From the NCBI GenBank assembly GCA_965279735.1, contig OZ257260.1, positions 3,348,001 to 3,412,000 on the forward strand: a stretch of 64,000 nt of DNA, in the 5' to 3' direction. This stretch comes from CAIUGU01 sp965279735 (lineage in GTDB: Bacteria > Pseudomonadota > Gammaproteobacteria > Steroidobacterales > Steroidobacteraceae). Below, one piece after another: positions 35,012 through 44,078 of this stretch. Under the pieces are notes generated by a model that had not been told where the DNA came from, ran no database searches, and worked only from the letters and a program-made list of their open reading frames with translations. Position numbers and translations under genes: made by a program. How positions within the stretch are numbered: position 1 is the stretch's first letter; each line of letters starts with the position of its first letter.

Positions 35012-36073
35012 GTGTTATTTAAATCCAGCGCTCGACCGTTGATCGGACTAGACATCACTACGTCGTCCGTCAAGCTGATCGAACTCAGCATGAGCGGGGG
35101 CCAATATCGCGTCGAATCGTACGCTGCGGAGGCTACCCCCCCGAATTCCATCAATGAGAAAGCAATCGTTGATGCCAACGCGGTGGGGGACGCCATCAAG
35201 CGCGCCGTGAAGCGTTCAGGAGCCAGAGCCAAGGAAGCAGCGGTGGCGATCAGCGGTGACGCTGCCATCACCAAGGTCATTCAGATGCCTCGTACGCTCA
35301 GCGAAGGAGAGCTGGAGGGGCAGGTCGAAATGCAGGCCGACCAATACATACCCTTCCCGATGGAGGAAGTGAGTTTCGATTTTGAAGTGATCGGGCCCTC
35401 GGAAAAGGACCCGGACATGCTCGACGTGCTTCTGGTGGCAACACGGACCGAAAACGTTGAACAGCGGATGACGGCCTGTGCGGCCGCTGGCCTGACGCCC
35501 CGGATTGTGGATGTCGAAGCGTTCGCACTGGAAAACGCCTGCAAGCTGTTGACGCACCAGATGCCCGACGGAGGGCTGGACCGCGTCATCGCCGTAGTCG
35601 ACTTTGGCGCCAGCAGCACGACCTTCAGCGTGCTTCGCGATCTGAAGGTCATCTATACAAGAGACTTTTCCTTTGGTGGCCAGCAGCTGACCGAAGAGAT
35701 CATGCGCACCTACGGCCTCAGTATGGAAGAGGCAGGTCGTGCCAAGAAGGAAGGTGGTCTCCCTAGCAACTATCAGACGGAAGTGCTCGATCCGTTCATC
35801 GATGACATGTGTCAGCAGGTGAGTCGTTCGCTGCAATTTTTCCTTGCGTCCGGGGCTGGCCGCGAACAGCCGGAACAGATCATCATCTGCGGCGGATGCG
35901 CCAACATTCCGGGTGCTGCCGATGTTGTGACCAGTCGCGTAGGCATTCCTGCGGAGAAGGGCGATCCTCTCGGCCAGATGAAAATTTCATCGAAGGCCAA
36001 GTCGCAGGCTGTGAAGAAAGATGCAACGGCTTTGCTGACAGCCTGCGGTCTGGCACTAAGGAGCTTCGACTGA
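35012..36073 (+). CDS. pilM: Type IV pilus assembly protein PilM
   Basis: 353-residue actin-like cytoplasmic ATPase. Opens IGLDITTSSVKLIEL (phosphate-1 motif); VVDFGASSTTFSVL is the second phosphate motif and IIICGGCANIPG the adenosine motif. It binds the cytoplasmic tail of PilN and forms the inner part of the pilus machine. GTG start after AGGAAA. First gene of pilMNOPQ. Confidence 0.96.
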   Translation: MLFKSSARPLIGLDITTSSVKLIELSMSGGQYRVESYAAEATPPNSINEKAIVDANAVGDAIKRAVKRSGARAKEAAVAISGDAAITKVIQMPRTLSEGELEGQVEMQADQYIPFPMEEVSFDFEVIGPSEKDPDMLDVLLVATRTENVEQRMTACAAAGLTPRIVDVEAFALENACKLLTHQMPDGGLDRVIAVVDFGASSTTFSVLRDLKVIYTRDFSFGGQQLTEEIMRTYGLSMEEAGRAKKEGGLPSNYQTEVLDPFIDDMCQQVSRSLQFFLASGAGREQPEQIIICGGCANIPGAADVVTSRVGIPAEKGDPLGQMKISSKAKSQAVKKDATALLTACGLALRSFD

Positions 36074-36074
36074 C

Positions 36075-36668
36075 ATGCCGAGAATCAATCTACTTCCATG
36101 GCGTGAGGCCGAGCGCAAGCGCAGGCGCCAGGAATTCATTTTCGCTGCGGTGGGCGCGCTGCTCGCTGCCAGCGTGCTTACGTTGATCGTCAACTGGCAG
36201 TTCGAGTCGGCGATCAGCCAGCAGAACAACCGCAATCAGGTACTGAAGACCGAGATCGCGGCTCTCGATCAGCAGATTACGGAAATTCTCGGGCTTGAAC
36301 AGCAGAAGGCGCGCCTGCGGGCGCGTCTCGATGTGATCGAGCAGCTGCAGCGCAGCCGACCAGAGGTAGTTCACCTGTTCGACCAGCTCGTTCGCACTCT
36401 TCCCGATGGCGTATACCTCACGTCAGTCAAACAGACGGACCGGCGGATCCAGCTGAATGGCACGGCCCAGTCCAGTACCCGCGTTTCCTCGTACATGCGC
36501 AACATCGATTCATCAGAGTGGCTGGCCGATCCGGCGCTTGAGGTCGTGGAAACCAAAGGTGCAGCGACCGCAGGCGCGCAGTTCACGCTGTATGCCAACC
36601 AGGTTGGCCTCGCCGCGCCAGAAGCGCCCGCAAAGTCACCCGCAGTGCGGGCGGGGGCAAGCAAATGA
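36075..36668 (+). CDS. pilN: Type IV pilus inner-membrane protein PilN
   Basis: 197 residues. The short cytoplasmic start MPRINLLPWREAERKRRRQE is the PilM-binding motif. One helix (about 24-44) is followed by a coiled coil and a periplasmic fold. It overlaps pilO by 4 nt. The family-typical PDGVYLTSVKQ is visible near 115. Confidence 0.96.
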   Translation: MPRINLLPWREAERKRRRQEFIFAAVGALLAASVLTLIVNWQFESAISQQNNRNQVLKTEIAALDQQITEILGLEQQKARLRARLDVIEQLQRSRPEVVHLFDQLVRTLPDGVYLTSVKQTDRRIQLNGTAQSSTRVSSYMRNIDSSEWLADPALEVVETKGAATAGAQFTLYANQVGLAAPEAPAKSPAVRAGASK

Positions 36669-37312
36669 ACAAATTTCTCGAACAGCTGCGCGGTCTGGAT
36701 CCGAATGACCCTGGCCGTTGGCCGCTGGCATTCCGCGTCGGGGCAATCGCAGTCATTCTCGTAGTGGCCGCAGCGGTGGGCATCTACATGTTTGCCTGGA
36801 AGCCGCAAAAGCCGTTGCTGGAACAGGCCCAAGCCGAAGAAACCAGCCTGTTTTCGACGCTTGAGGAAAAAGCCCGCAAGGCTGCAAACCTCGATGCATA
36901 CAAGGCGCAGCTCGAGGAGATGGAGCGTTCTTTCGGAGCGATGCTGAGGCAGCTCCCCAGCAAGACCGAAGTGCCGAATCTGCTCGTGGATATTTCCCAG
37001 ACCGGGCTTTCCGCCGGCCTCGAAGAAAAACTGTTTCAGCCATCGGCGGAAGTCCAGAAGGACTTCTATGCTGAACTGCCGATCAAGATCAGGCTTACCG
37101 GCAACTTTCATTCCGTCGGAAACTTCGTCAGCGGCATCGCTGCCTTGCCACGCATCGTGACCTTGCACGATATCCAGATCGTGCCTGTGGGCACCAATGC
37201 CGCGCCAGACCAGCTGCAGATTGACGTAACGGCCAAGACCTACCGGTACCTGGACGATGAAGAGCAGGCACAGAACCGGCAACCACCGAAACCAGCCGGT
37301 GCCAGGAGTTGA
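36665..37312 (+). CDS. pilO: Type IV pilus inner-membrane protein PilO
   Basis: 215 residues with one membrane helix (about 23-45), a coiled-coil stretch (FSTLEEKARKAANLDAYKAQ) and the periplasmic alpha/beta domain with QLPSKTEVPNLLVDISQTG, typical of PilO. It pairs with PilN to align the pilus machine. Confidence 0.95.
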   Translation: MNKFLEQLRGLDPNDPGRWPLAFRVGAIAVILVVAAAVGIYMFAWKPQKPLLEQAQAEETSLFSTLEEKARKAANLDAYKAQLEEMERSFGAMLRQLPSKTEVPNLLVDISQTGLSAGLEEKLFQPSAEVQKDFYAELPIKIRLTGNFHSVGNFVSGIAALPRIVTLHDIQIVPVGTNAAPDQLQIDVTAKTYRYLDDEEQAQNRQPPKPAGARS

Positions 37313-37315
37313 TGG

Positions 37316-37876
37316 ATGAATCTTCACCCATATTCACTCGCGGCCTTTGTACCCGGGCGGTTGTCCATGCGGAGGAATGCGCTGGCAATTTTTCTTGTCG
37401 CATCCGCAGGCCTGCTGGGCGGATGCTCCGATGACATGACTGAACTCAATCAGCGCATCGCCGAGGTCAAGAGCAGGCCGGGTGAGCGCATCGAACCGCT
37501 CCCGGAAATCAAGCCGTACGAAGCATTCGTCTACAACATAGGCAATCTGAGATCGCCGTTTGTTCCAAGTGCACCGGTTCAGGCGGACCTGCCCAATTCA
37601 GTGCGCCCGGATTCGCGGCGTTCACGCGAATTCCTCGAACAGTTTCCGCTCGATACGCTGCGGATGGTTGGCACGTTGCAACTTCAAGGCCGCAATTTCG
37701 GGCTGGTGCAGGGCAAGGATGGTCTCGTGCACCGGATACTGCCGGGCAACTATATTGGCCAGAATGAAGGCCGCGTTCTCAGTGTCGATGAATCGAAAGT
37801 CTCGCTGATCGAGATCGTCCCGGACGGTCTTGGCGGCTACATCGAGCGTCCCGCGGCGCTTGCGCTCAGCGAATGA
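37316..37876 (+). CDS. pilP: Type IV pilus lipoprotein PilP
   Basis: 186 residues from ATG 37316, preceded by AGGAG at good spacing; an ATG at 37367 would give a more normal signal peptide. The lipobox LLGGC puts the lipidated Cys near residue 36. The C-terminal beta domain has LRMVGTLQLQGRNFGLVQ and VHRILPGNYIGQNEGRVLSV. It links PilNO to the PilQ secretin. It ends by overlapping a possible pilQ start. Confidence 0.94.
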   Translation: MNLHPYSLAAFVPGRLSMRRNALAIFLVASAGLLGGCSDDMTELNQRIAEVKSRPGERIEPLPEIKPYEAFVYNIGNLRSPFVPSAPVQADLPNSVRPDSRRSREFLEQFPLDTLRMVGTLQLQGRNFGLVQGKDGLVHRILPGNYIGQNEGRVLSVDESKVSLIEIVPDGLGGYIERPAALALSE

Positions 37877-37899
37877 TGCATTCCCAGGGAGTAACCAGA

Positions 37900-40104
37900 A
37901 TGTCTTCCTCATCCAACTCCACGCTTAATCCGTCTTGTCGCGTGGACCATGCGATCCGTCGTAGATACGGGTCCATTGCCCGATCCCTGGCAGCTTGCGT
38001 GTTCGTACTGGCGGCGGGTCTGGGTATGTCCGGTCCGGCAGCGGCACAGGCGAATCGTCTTGAAAGTGTCGAAGCTGCATCCCTTCCGGGAGACCAAGTG
38101 GAAGTGCGTTTGCGCATGAGCAACGCGGCACCCCAGCCTCTTATCTTCACAGTAGACAATCCGGCGCGGATTTCGCTTGATCTCGCCGATACGTCCATTG
38201 CCCTTCCATCCCGGCGCGTCGATGTGAAAAAGGGCGTGCTGGATACGATCAACGCTGCGGAAGCCAGCGGCCGCACCCGGATCGTGCTGAACGTGGATTC
38301 GCTGGTGCCCTACGAAACGCGGGTTGAAGGCAACACCATCGTTGTAACGCTCGCTGCGGTTTCTGCCGCGCGAGTTGCCGCTTCGTCCTCTCCTGCGATT
38401 GCTCAGGCGGCCGCTCGTCCTGCCCTCGCTGCGGGCAGCCGTAGTGTCAATAACATTGATTTTCGCCGTGGGGCCGACGGGTCCGGTCGCGTCATCGTCG
38501 AATTGACCGATGCCCGCGTACCAGCCGATCTCCGCCAGGAAGGTGGCCGCATCGTCGTCAATTTCAACGGCGCCAGCATTCCCGACAAGTTGCTGCGTCG
38601 CCTTGATGTTGTCGATTTCGCCACGCCGGTTGCATCGGTCGATGCGTTGCGTGTTGGTGATGGCGCGCGCTTGGTCATTGCAGCCAACGGTGACTTTGAA
38701 CAGATCGCCTATCAGACGGACAATCTCTATACGATCGAGATCAAGCCTGTCGTCCAGCTTCCTCCTGGTCTTGAACAACGGAAGGAATACAAGGGTGAGC
38801 GGCTCACGCTGAATTTCCAGGACATCGAGACACGCGCTGTTCTGCAGCTGCTGGCTGATACCAGCGGCCAGAACATGGTGATCAGCGACACGGTGCAGGG
38901 CAATGTAACCCTGCGCCTGCAGAATGTTCCCTGGGACCAGGCACTCGACATCGTGATGCGCACCAAGGGGCTGGACATGCGCCAGGAAGGCAACGTCATC
39001 CTCGTTGCCCCCGCTGCCGAGATTTCGGCGCGCGAAAAGGAGCTGCTCGCGGCTCGCAAGGAAGTGCTCGAACTCTCGCCGCTGCGCACCGAGTATCTCC
39101 AAGTGAACTACGCTAAGGCTTCGGACCTCGCGACGCTGATCAAGTCTGGCGCCACCAACTCACTGTTGTCAGAACGAGGCAGTGTCGCCATCGACGAGCG
39201 GACCAATACACTGTTGCTGCAGGACACCTCCGAACGGCTGGCCGATATTCGTCGGCTCGTATCAACCCTGGATATTCCGATTCGACAGGTGTTGATCGAG
39301 GCTCGCATCGTGATCGTGAGTGATGATTTCAGTCGCGAACTGGGCGTGCGGTTCGGCAGCACGATCGCCTTCGACCACGGCGGGAGCGACGGTGGCGGCA
39401 TCGTCGGTGCAAACGGGTTTGTTACCGAGGATGACGACTTCATCCTCTCCCGTTCCAGCCCCGATCCCCGGGGAACGCCCGGCTTCACGCAGAGTGACGT
39501 GGCAGACCGCTACATGGTCAACCTCCCTGTAGCCAATCCTGCTGGCCGGCTCGCGCTTACGCTGCTGGACTCCGACTATCTGGTGGATCTCGAGCTGTCT
39601 GCCGCCCAGGCGGAGGGCCGGGGTGAAATCATCTCGAGTCCGCGGATCATCACTGCGAACCAGAAGGAAGCCAGCATCGAACAGGGTCAGGAAATTCCCT
39701 ATCAGGAATCGTCCTCGAGCGGTGCAACGACGACACAGTTCAAGAAGGCGGTGCTCAGCCTGAAGGTGACTCCGCAGATTACGCCGGACAACCGGGTGAT
39801 CCTCGGTATCACTGTCAGCAAGGACAGCGTCGGTGAGCTGGTGTCCAGCGCGACCGGCGGATTCGTGCCGAGCATTGATACCCGCGAGATCATTACCCAG
39901 GTAATGGTCAACGATGGCCAGACAGTGGTGCTCGGCGGCATCCTCGAGACCGAACGCCGCGATGCAGAAACCAAGGTACCGTTGCTCGGCGACATCCCGG
40001 TTCTGGGACATCTCTTCAAGACAACGACCACCCGGAACAACAAGGACGAGCTCCTGATTTTCGTTACCCCGAAGATCCTCCGCGAGGGCTCGAACATCTT
40101 CTGA
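37900..40104 (+). CDS. pilQ: Type IV pilus secretin PilQ
   Basis: About 734 residues from ATG 37900, which has AGGGAG 8 nt upstream; ATG 37873 overlapping the pilP stop is the alternative. A signal peptide ends near GPAAA. Two AMIN domains (peptidoglycan binding, about 50-270), a secretin/TonB short N domain (LNFQDIETRAVLQLLADTS), an N1-type domain and the secretin barrel with VMVNDGQTVVLGGILE and VPLLGDIPVLGHLFK follow. It forms the outer-membrane pore for pili and DNA uptake. Confidence 0.96.
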   Translation: MSSSSNSTLNPSCRVDHAIRRRYGSIARSLAACVFVLAAGLGMSGPAAAQANRLESVEAASLPGDQVEVRLRMSNAAPQPLIFTVDNPARISLDLADTSIALPSRRVDVKKGVLDTINAAEASGRTRIVLNVDSLVPYETRVEGNTIVVTLAAVSAARVAASSSPAIAQAAARPALAAGSRSVNNIDFRRGADGSGRVIVELTDARVPADLRQEGGRIVVNFNGASIPDKLLRRLDVVDFATPVASVDALRVGDGARLVIAANGDFEQIAYQTDNLYTIEIKPVVQLPPGLEQRKEYKGERLTLNFQDIETRAVLQLLADTSGQNMVISDTVQGNVTLRLQNVPWDQALDIVMRTKGLDMRQEGNVILVAPAAEISAREKELLAARKEVLELSPLRTEYLQVNYAKASDLATLIKSGATNSLLSERGSVAIDERTNTLLLQDTSERLADIRRLVSTLDIPIRQVLIEARIVIVSDDFSRELGVRFGSTIAFDHGGSDGGGIVGANGFVTEDDDFILSRSSPDPRGTPGFTQSDVADRYMVNLPVANPAGRLALTLLDSDYLVDLELSAAQAEGRGEIISSPRIITANQKEASIEQGQEIPYQESSSSGATTTQFKKAVLSLKVTPQITPDNRVILGITVSKDSVGELVSSATGGFVPSIDTREIITQVMVNDGQTVVLGGILETERRDAETKVPLLGDIPVLGHLFKTTTTRNNKDELLIFVTPKILREGSNIF

Positions 40105-40157
40105 TGCCGGACTCCCTCAGCGAGGGTCCTGACAGGGCCTGCATTTGATGTGACAAT

Positions 40158-40190
40158 ACACGGCCGCAGCGATGCGGCCGTGTTCATTTC
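40158..40190 (+). terminator. Hairpin between pilQ and aroK, terminator-like
   Basis: ACACGGCCGC (40158-40167) pairs with GCGGCCGTGT (40174-40183) around AGCGAT, followed by TCATTTC. The 10-bp GC-rich stem is strong but the T-tract is weak. It may lower read-through into aroK. Confidence 0.6.
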
Positions 40191-40192
40191 AT

Positions 40193-40726
40193 ATGATCGG
40201 AAAAACCAGCATCTTCCTAATCGGTCCCATGGGTTCCGGCAAAACCGCGGTTGGCAGGCAACTGGCGCGGATGCTGGATCTCGAGTTCCACGACAGCGAC
40301 GTCGAAATCGAGGCCCGTACAGGTGTGGACATTCCCCTCATCTTCGAGAAGGAAGGAGAGGCCGGTTTCCGCGAACGCGAGCGCGAAGTGATCGATTCGT
40401 TGACTGCGATGAATTCGATCGTTCTGGCCACGGGCGGAGGAGCCGTATTGCTGCCTTTGAATCGCGAACACCTTTCTGCCCGGGGCTGCGTGGTGTATCT
40501 CCAGACATCCGTGGATCAGCAGCTCGAAAGAACACGACACGGCCGCCAGCGCCCGTTGCTTTACACCAGCGATCCCAGAACCAGGCTGCGCGAGCTTCTG
40601 GAGCAGCGGCTGCCCCTGTATGAAGAGGTGGCCGATGTGGTGGTGAATACAGACGGTCGTCGTGTAAATGCCGTAGCGGATGAGGTTCTCAGGCTGCTTG
40701 CAGAACGGTCCGCGACTGCAACCTAG
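40193..40726 (+). CDS. aroK: Shikimate kinase
   Basis: 177 residues from ATG 40193 (MIGKTSIFLIGPMGSGKTAV); an in-frame ATG at 40172 falls within the upstream hairpin and is rejected. P-loop GPMGSGKT, shikimate-binding Asp in FHDSDVEIE, FREREREVI and ATGGGAVLL are all present. It phosphorylates shikimate in aromatic amino acid synthesis. aroB follows by 8 nt. Confidence 0.96.
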   Translation: MIGKTSIFLIGPMGSGKTAVGRQLARMLDLEFHDSDVEIEARTGVDIPLIFEKEGEAGFREREREVIDSLTAMNSIVLATGGGAVLLPLNREHLSARGCVVYLQTSVDQQLERTRHGRQRPLLYTSDPRTRLRELLEQRLPLYEEVADVVVNTDGRRVNAVADEVLRLLAERSATAT

Positions 40727-40734
40727 CATTCCGC

Positions 40735-41811
40735 ATGGAACGACTGCACATTTCACTTGGTGAGCGCAGCTATCCGATTCTCATCGGGGCGGGCCTCATT
40801 TCCGACTCCGCTGTTCTGGCGGAGTACATTCATGCCCGGGACCTGCTGATCGTCACCAACGAGCGTGTAGCGCCGCTGTACCTCCAGCAGCTGCAGTCGG
40901 CATTACATGGCAAGCGCATCGCCGTGACCGTTTTGCCCGACGGCGAGACGTACAAGACGCTATCGACGGTCAACAAGGTATTCGATGCCCTGACGGCGGA
41001 ACGAATGAACCGGGACGCCGCCATCATCGCGCTCGGCGGTGGGGTTGTCGGTGATATCTCCGGGTTTGCCGCTGCCTGTTACCAGCGCGGCATTGACTAC
41101 ATTCAGGTGCCCACAACTCTGCTGGCCCAGGTCGATTCCTCAGTCGGCGGCAAGACTGGCGTCAATCACCCGGCAGGCAAGAACCTTATCGGGGCTTTCC
41201 ATCAGCCCCGCTGCGTAATTACTGACCCTGCGACGTTGAATACGCTGCCAGTCCGCGAACTTCGTGCCGGCCTTGCCGAAGTAGTCAAATATGGCTTGAT
41301 TCGCGATCCCGCTTTTTTTTCGTGGCTGGAAGAGCATGCTGATGAATTGCTGGCACGGGATCCGTCGGCTCTTGCACATGCCATCCGCCGCTCATGTGAA
41401 ATCAAGGCCGAAGTTGTTGCAGTCGATGAACGAGAGCTGGGGCTGCGCGCCATTCTCAATCTGGGCCATACGTTCGGACACGCCATCGAAACGGCGACCG
41501 GCTACGGCAACTGGTTGCATGGCGAAGCGGTAGCCGCGGGAATGGTTCTGGCGGCTGACTTGTCGCAGCGGCTTGGCTGGCTTCCCGCGCAGGACTATCA
41601 GCGCACCGTCGCTTTGCTCAGGCGTCTTGATCTGCCGGTAACCGGGCCTGCCATCGGTGCCGAAAGGGCGCTGGATCTCATGGGTATGGACAAGAAAGTA
41701 CTGGCTGGCAAGCTCCGCCTGGTTCTGCTCAAATCGCTGGGCGAGGCCATCGTCACCGCTGATGTTCCGGCGGCGGCATTGACCGCTACCCTTGAACAAG
41801 GGTTCTCCTGA
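40735..41811 (+). CDS. aroB: 3-dehydroquinate synthase
   Basis: 358 residues. Makes 3-dehydroquinate, the second step of the shikimate pathway. LPDGETYKTLSTV, ALGGGVVGDISGFAAACYQRG (NAD site), TTLLAQVDSSVGGKTGVN, and the metal ligands in LNLGHTFGHAIE and NWLHGEAVAAGM are present. The pilMNOPQ-aroK-aroB order is a gammaproteobacterial hallmark. Confidence 0.97.
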   Translation: MERLHISLGERSYPILIGAGLISDSAVLAEYIHARDLLIVTNERVAPLYLQQLQSALHGKRIAVTVLPDGETYKTLSTVNKVFDALTAERMNRDAAIIALGGGVVGDISGFAAACYQRGIDYIQVPTTLLAQVDSSVGGKTGVNHPAGKNLIGAFHQPRCVITDPATLNTLPVRELRAGLAEVVKYGLIRDPAFFSWLEEHADELLARDPSALAHAIRRSCEIKAEVVAVDERELGLRAILNLGHTFGHAIETATGYGNWLHGEAVAAGMVLAADLSQRLGWLPAQDYQRTVALLRRLDLPVTGPAIGAERALDLMGMDKKVLAGKLRLVLLKSLGEAIVTADVPAAALTATLEQGFS

Positions 41812-41831
41812 CAGCACGTCCAGGCAGGTTA

Positions 41832-42995
41832 ATGAATCAATCGACGAATCCTCTTGCCTCCTATGCCTCGCACGACCAGGGTTCGCGGGGACGTCGCCAT
41901 TCCGAACCTTCTCCTGGTTATCGTAGCGAGTACCAGCGCGACCGCGACCGCATCATTCATTCCACTGCCTTCCGCCGGCTGGTCTACAAGACGCAGGTGT
42001 TCGTCAATCACGAGGGCGATCTCTATCGCACCCGGATGACGCATTCGGTCGAGGTGGCACAGATTGCCAGGACCATTGCCCGTGCCATGCGCCTCAACGA
42101 GACGCTGACCGAAGCGATCTGCCTCGCGCACGATCTCGGTCACACGCCTTTCGGTCATGCTGGCCAGGACGCACTTAATGAATGCATGCGTGATTACGGC
42201 GGGTTTGAACACAATCTCCAGTCTTTGCGCACGGTGGAAGAGCTGGAGGAGCGCTATGCCGACTTCCCCGGCCTCAATCTGACGTTCGAAGTGCGCGAAG
42301 GAATCCTGAAGCACTGTTCTCTCAACAACGCAGCAAAGCTCGGCGAGCTGGGTGAACGCTTCATCAAGCGCCAACAGCCTTCGCTTGAGGCGCAGCTGGC
42401 CAATATCGCGGATGAGATCGCCTACAACAATCACGACCTTGATGACGGGCTGCGCGCCGGTCTTCTGTCCATTGAGGAACTCACGCAAGTGGCCCTGTTC
42501 CGCCGTTATTACGATCAGGTACTGAAGTTGTATCCCGGCCTGACCGGACGCAGGCTCATTCATGAGACGGTCCGCCGGATGATCAACGTGGTCGTCACAG
42601 ACCTCATCGACACCAGTTCAGCGGCCATTGCAGCAGCAGCCCCGCGCGACGCAGATGCAGTCCGGGCACGTCCTGAAATGTTGATCCGCTTTGGCGAAGG
42701 TGTTGCGGAAGAGCATCTTGAACTCAAGCAGTTCCTGCGCAAGCAGCTGTATCGCCACTATCGCGTTCTCCGCATGACGACGAAGGCGCGCAAGGTGGTC
42801 CAGGCGCTGTTTGCAGCATTTTTCGACAAGCCCGAACTCATGCCGCCGGAGCACCATGCGCATGCACAAAGCCTGCAATCCGAAAACGGTGATTCAGGTC
42901 GGGCCCGGGCAGTAGCCGACTACATAGCCGGCATGACCGATCGTTTTGCGATCCTCGAATACGAACGGCTCTTCGACCCCAGCGAGCGCACCTAG
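41832..42995 (+). CDS. dgt: dGTPase-like HD triphosphohydrolase
   Basis: 387 residues. HD-domain metal ligands lie in RMTHSVEVAQIARTIAR and LAHDLGHTPFGHAG, and DEIAYNNHDLDDGLRAG carries the last Asp. FRRLVYKTQVFVNHEGD is typical of the bacterial type that lacks some E. coli Dgt inserts. It splits dNTPs into nucleosides and triphosphate. 20 nt after aroB. Confidence 0.94.
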   Translation: MNQSTNPLASYASHDQGSRGRRHSEPSPGYRSEYQRDRDRIIHSTAFRRLVYKTQVFVNHEGDLYRTRMTHSVEVAQIARTIARAMRLNETLTEAICLAHDLGHTPFGHAGQDALNECMRDYGGFEHNLQSLRTVEELEERYADFPGLNLTFEVREGILKHCSLNNAAKLGELGERFIKRQQPSLEAQLANIADEIAYNNHDLDDGLRAGLLSIEELTQVALFRRYYDQVLKLYPGLTGRRLIHETVRRMINVVVTDLIDTSSAAIAAAAPRDADAVRARPEMLIRFGEGVAEEHLELKQFLRKQLYRHYRVLRMTTKARKVVQALFAAFFDKPELMPPEHHAHAQSLQSENGDSGRARAVADYIAGMTDRFAILEYERLFDPSERT

Positions 42996-43010
42996 GCGCT
43001 TCCTCAATTC

Positions 43011-44078
43011 ATGAATACCGAACTCAAGAATGATGTGCTGCTGCGCGCGCTCCTGCGGCAGCCTGTTGACCGGACGCCCGTCTGGATGATGCGACAGGCA
43101 GGACGCTATCTTCCCGAGTACCGGGCAACGCGGTCGCAGGCGGGCAGCTTTCTCAAGCTGTGCATGACTCCTGATCTCGCATGCGAAGTCACGTTGCAAC
43201 CCCTCAGGCGTTTTCCGCTCGACGCCGCCATCCTGTTTTCCGACATTCTCACCATTCCGCATGCAATGGGGCTCGGGCTCGAGTTTGAAACCGGAGAGGG
43301 CCCGCGTATTCGCAAACCCGTCCAGTCGGCCGCCGCTGCCCGGGCGCTGGGCGTGCCGGATCCGGCAACGGATCTTCGCTATGTCCTTGATGCGGTATCG
43401 CTGATCCGCCGCGAACTTGGCGGCACGGTTCCGCTCATCGGTTTCGCTGGCAGCCCCTGGACAGTCGCGACTTACGTCGTCGAAGGCGGCAGCAGCAAGC
43501 AGTTCGATGTCATCAAGGCGATGATGTATGAAGATCCCGCCACGCTGCATCACGTTCTTGGCGTGCTTGCGGAAGCTACCCGGTTGTATCTCAACGCACA
43601 GATAGAAGCTGGCGCCCAGGCCGTCATGATCTTCGACACCTGGGGCGGCATTCTCAGTCCACAGAAGTATCGGGAATTTTCACTTGCCTACATGACTCGC
43701 GTCGTCGATGGACTCGTGCGTGAGAAAGACGGTCGTCGTATCCCGCTGGTGCTGTTCACCAAAGGTGCAGGTGCTCGCCTCGCTGATCTGGCAGGAACCG
43801 ATTGCGATGCGCTGGGAGTCGACTGGACGACTGATCTGGGCGATGCACGCCAGCTCGTCAGTGACAGGAAGGCATTGCAGGGCAATCTCGATCCGGCGAT
43901 TCTTTATGCTTCGCCAGACACCATCTGGGCCGAGGTAGGGCGCGTGCTGGCGAGTTACGGCAACGGACCCGGGCATGTCTTCAATCTCGGGCATGGCATT
44001 CATCCCGACGTGGTGCCCGAGAACGCCGGCGCCATGATTGCGGCCGTCCACGAACTCAGTCCGGCCTATCACCGTTAG
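43011..44078 (+). CDS. hemE: Uroporphyrinogen decarboxylase
   Basis: 355 residues. PVWMMRQAGRYLPEYRATR is the N-terminal signature, with DAAILFSDILTIPHAMG carrying the catalytic Asp, GFAGSPWTVATYVVEGG and FNLGHGIHPDV. It decarboxylates uroporphyrinogen III on the way to heme. Its TAG stop shares bases with the fadD TAA on the other strand (TTAG at 44075-44078). Confidence 0.97.
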   Translation: MNTELKNDVLLRALLRQPVDRTPVWMMRQAGRYLPEYRATRSQAGSFLKLCMTPDLACEVTLQPLRRFPLDAAILFSDILTIPHAMGLGLEFETGEGPRIRKPVQSAAAARALGVPDPATDLRYVLDAVSLIRRELGGTVPLIGFAGSPWTVATYVVEGGSSKQFDVIKAMMYEDPATLHHVLGVLAEATRLYLNAQIEAGAQAVMIFDTWGGILSPQKYREFSLAYMTRVVDGLVREKDGRRIPLVLFTKGAGARLADLAGTDCDALGVDWTTDLGDARQLVSDRKALQGNLDPAILYASPDTIWAEVGRVLASYGNGPGHVFNLGHGIHPDVVPENAGAMIAAVHELSPAYHR

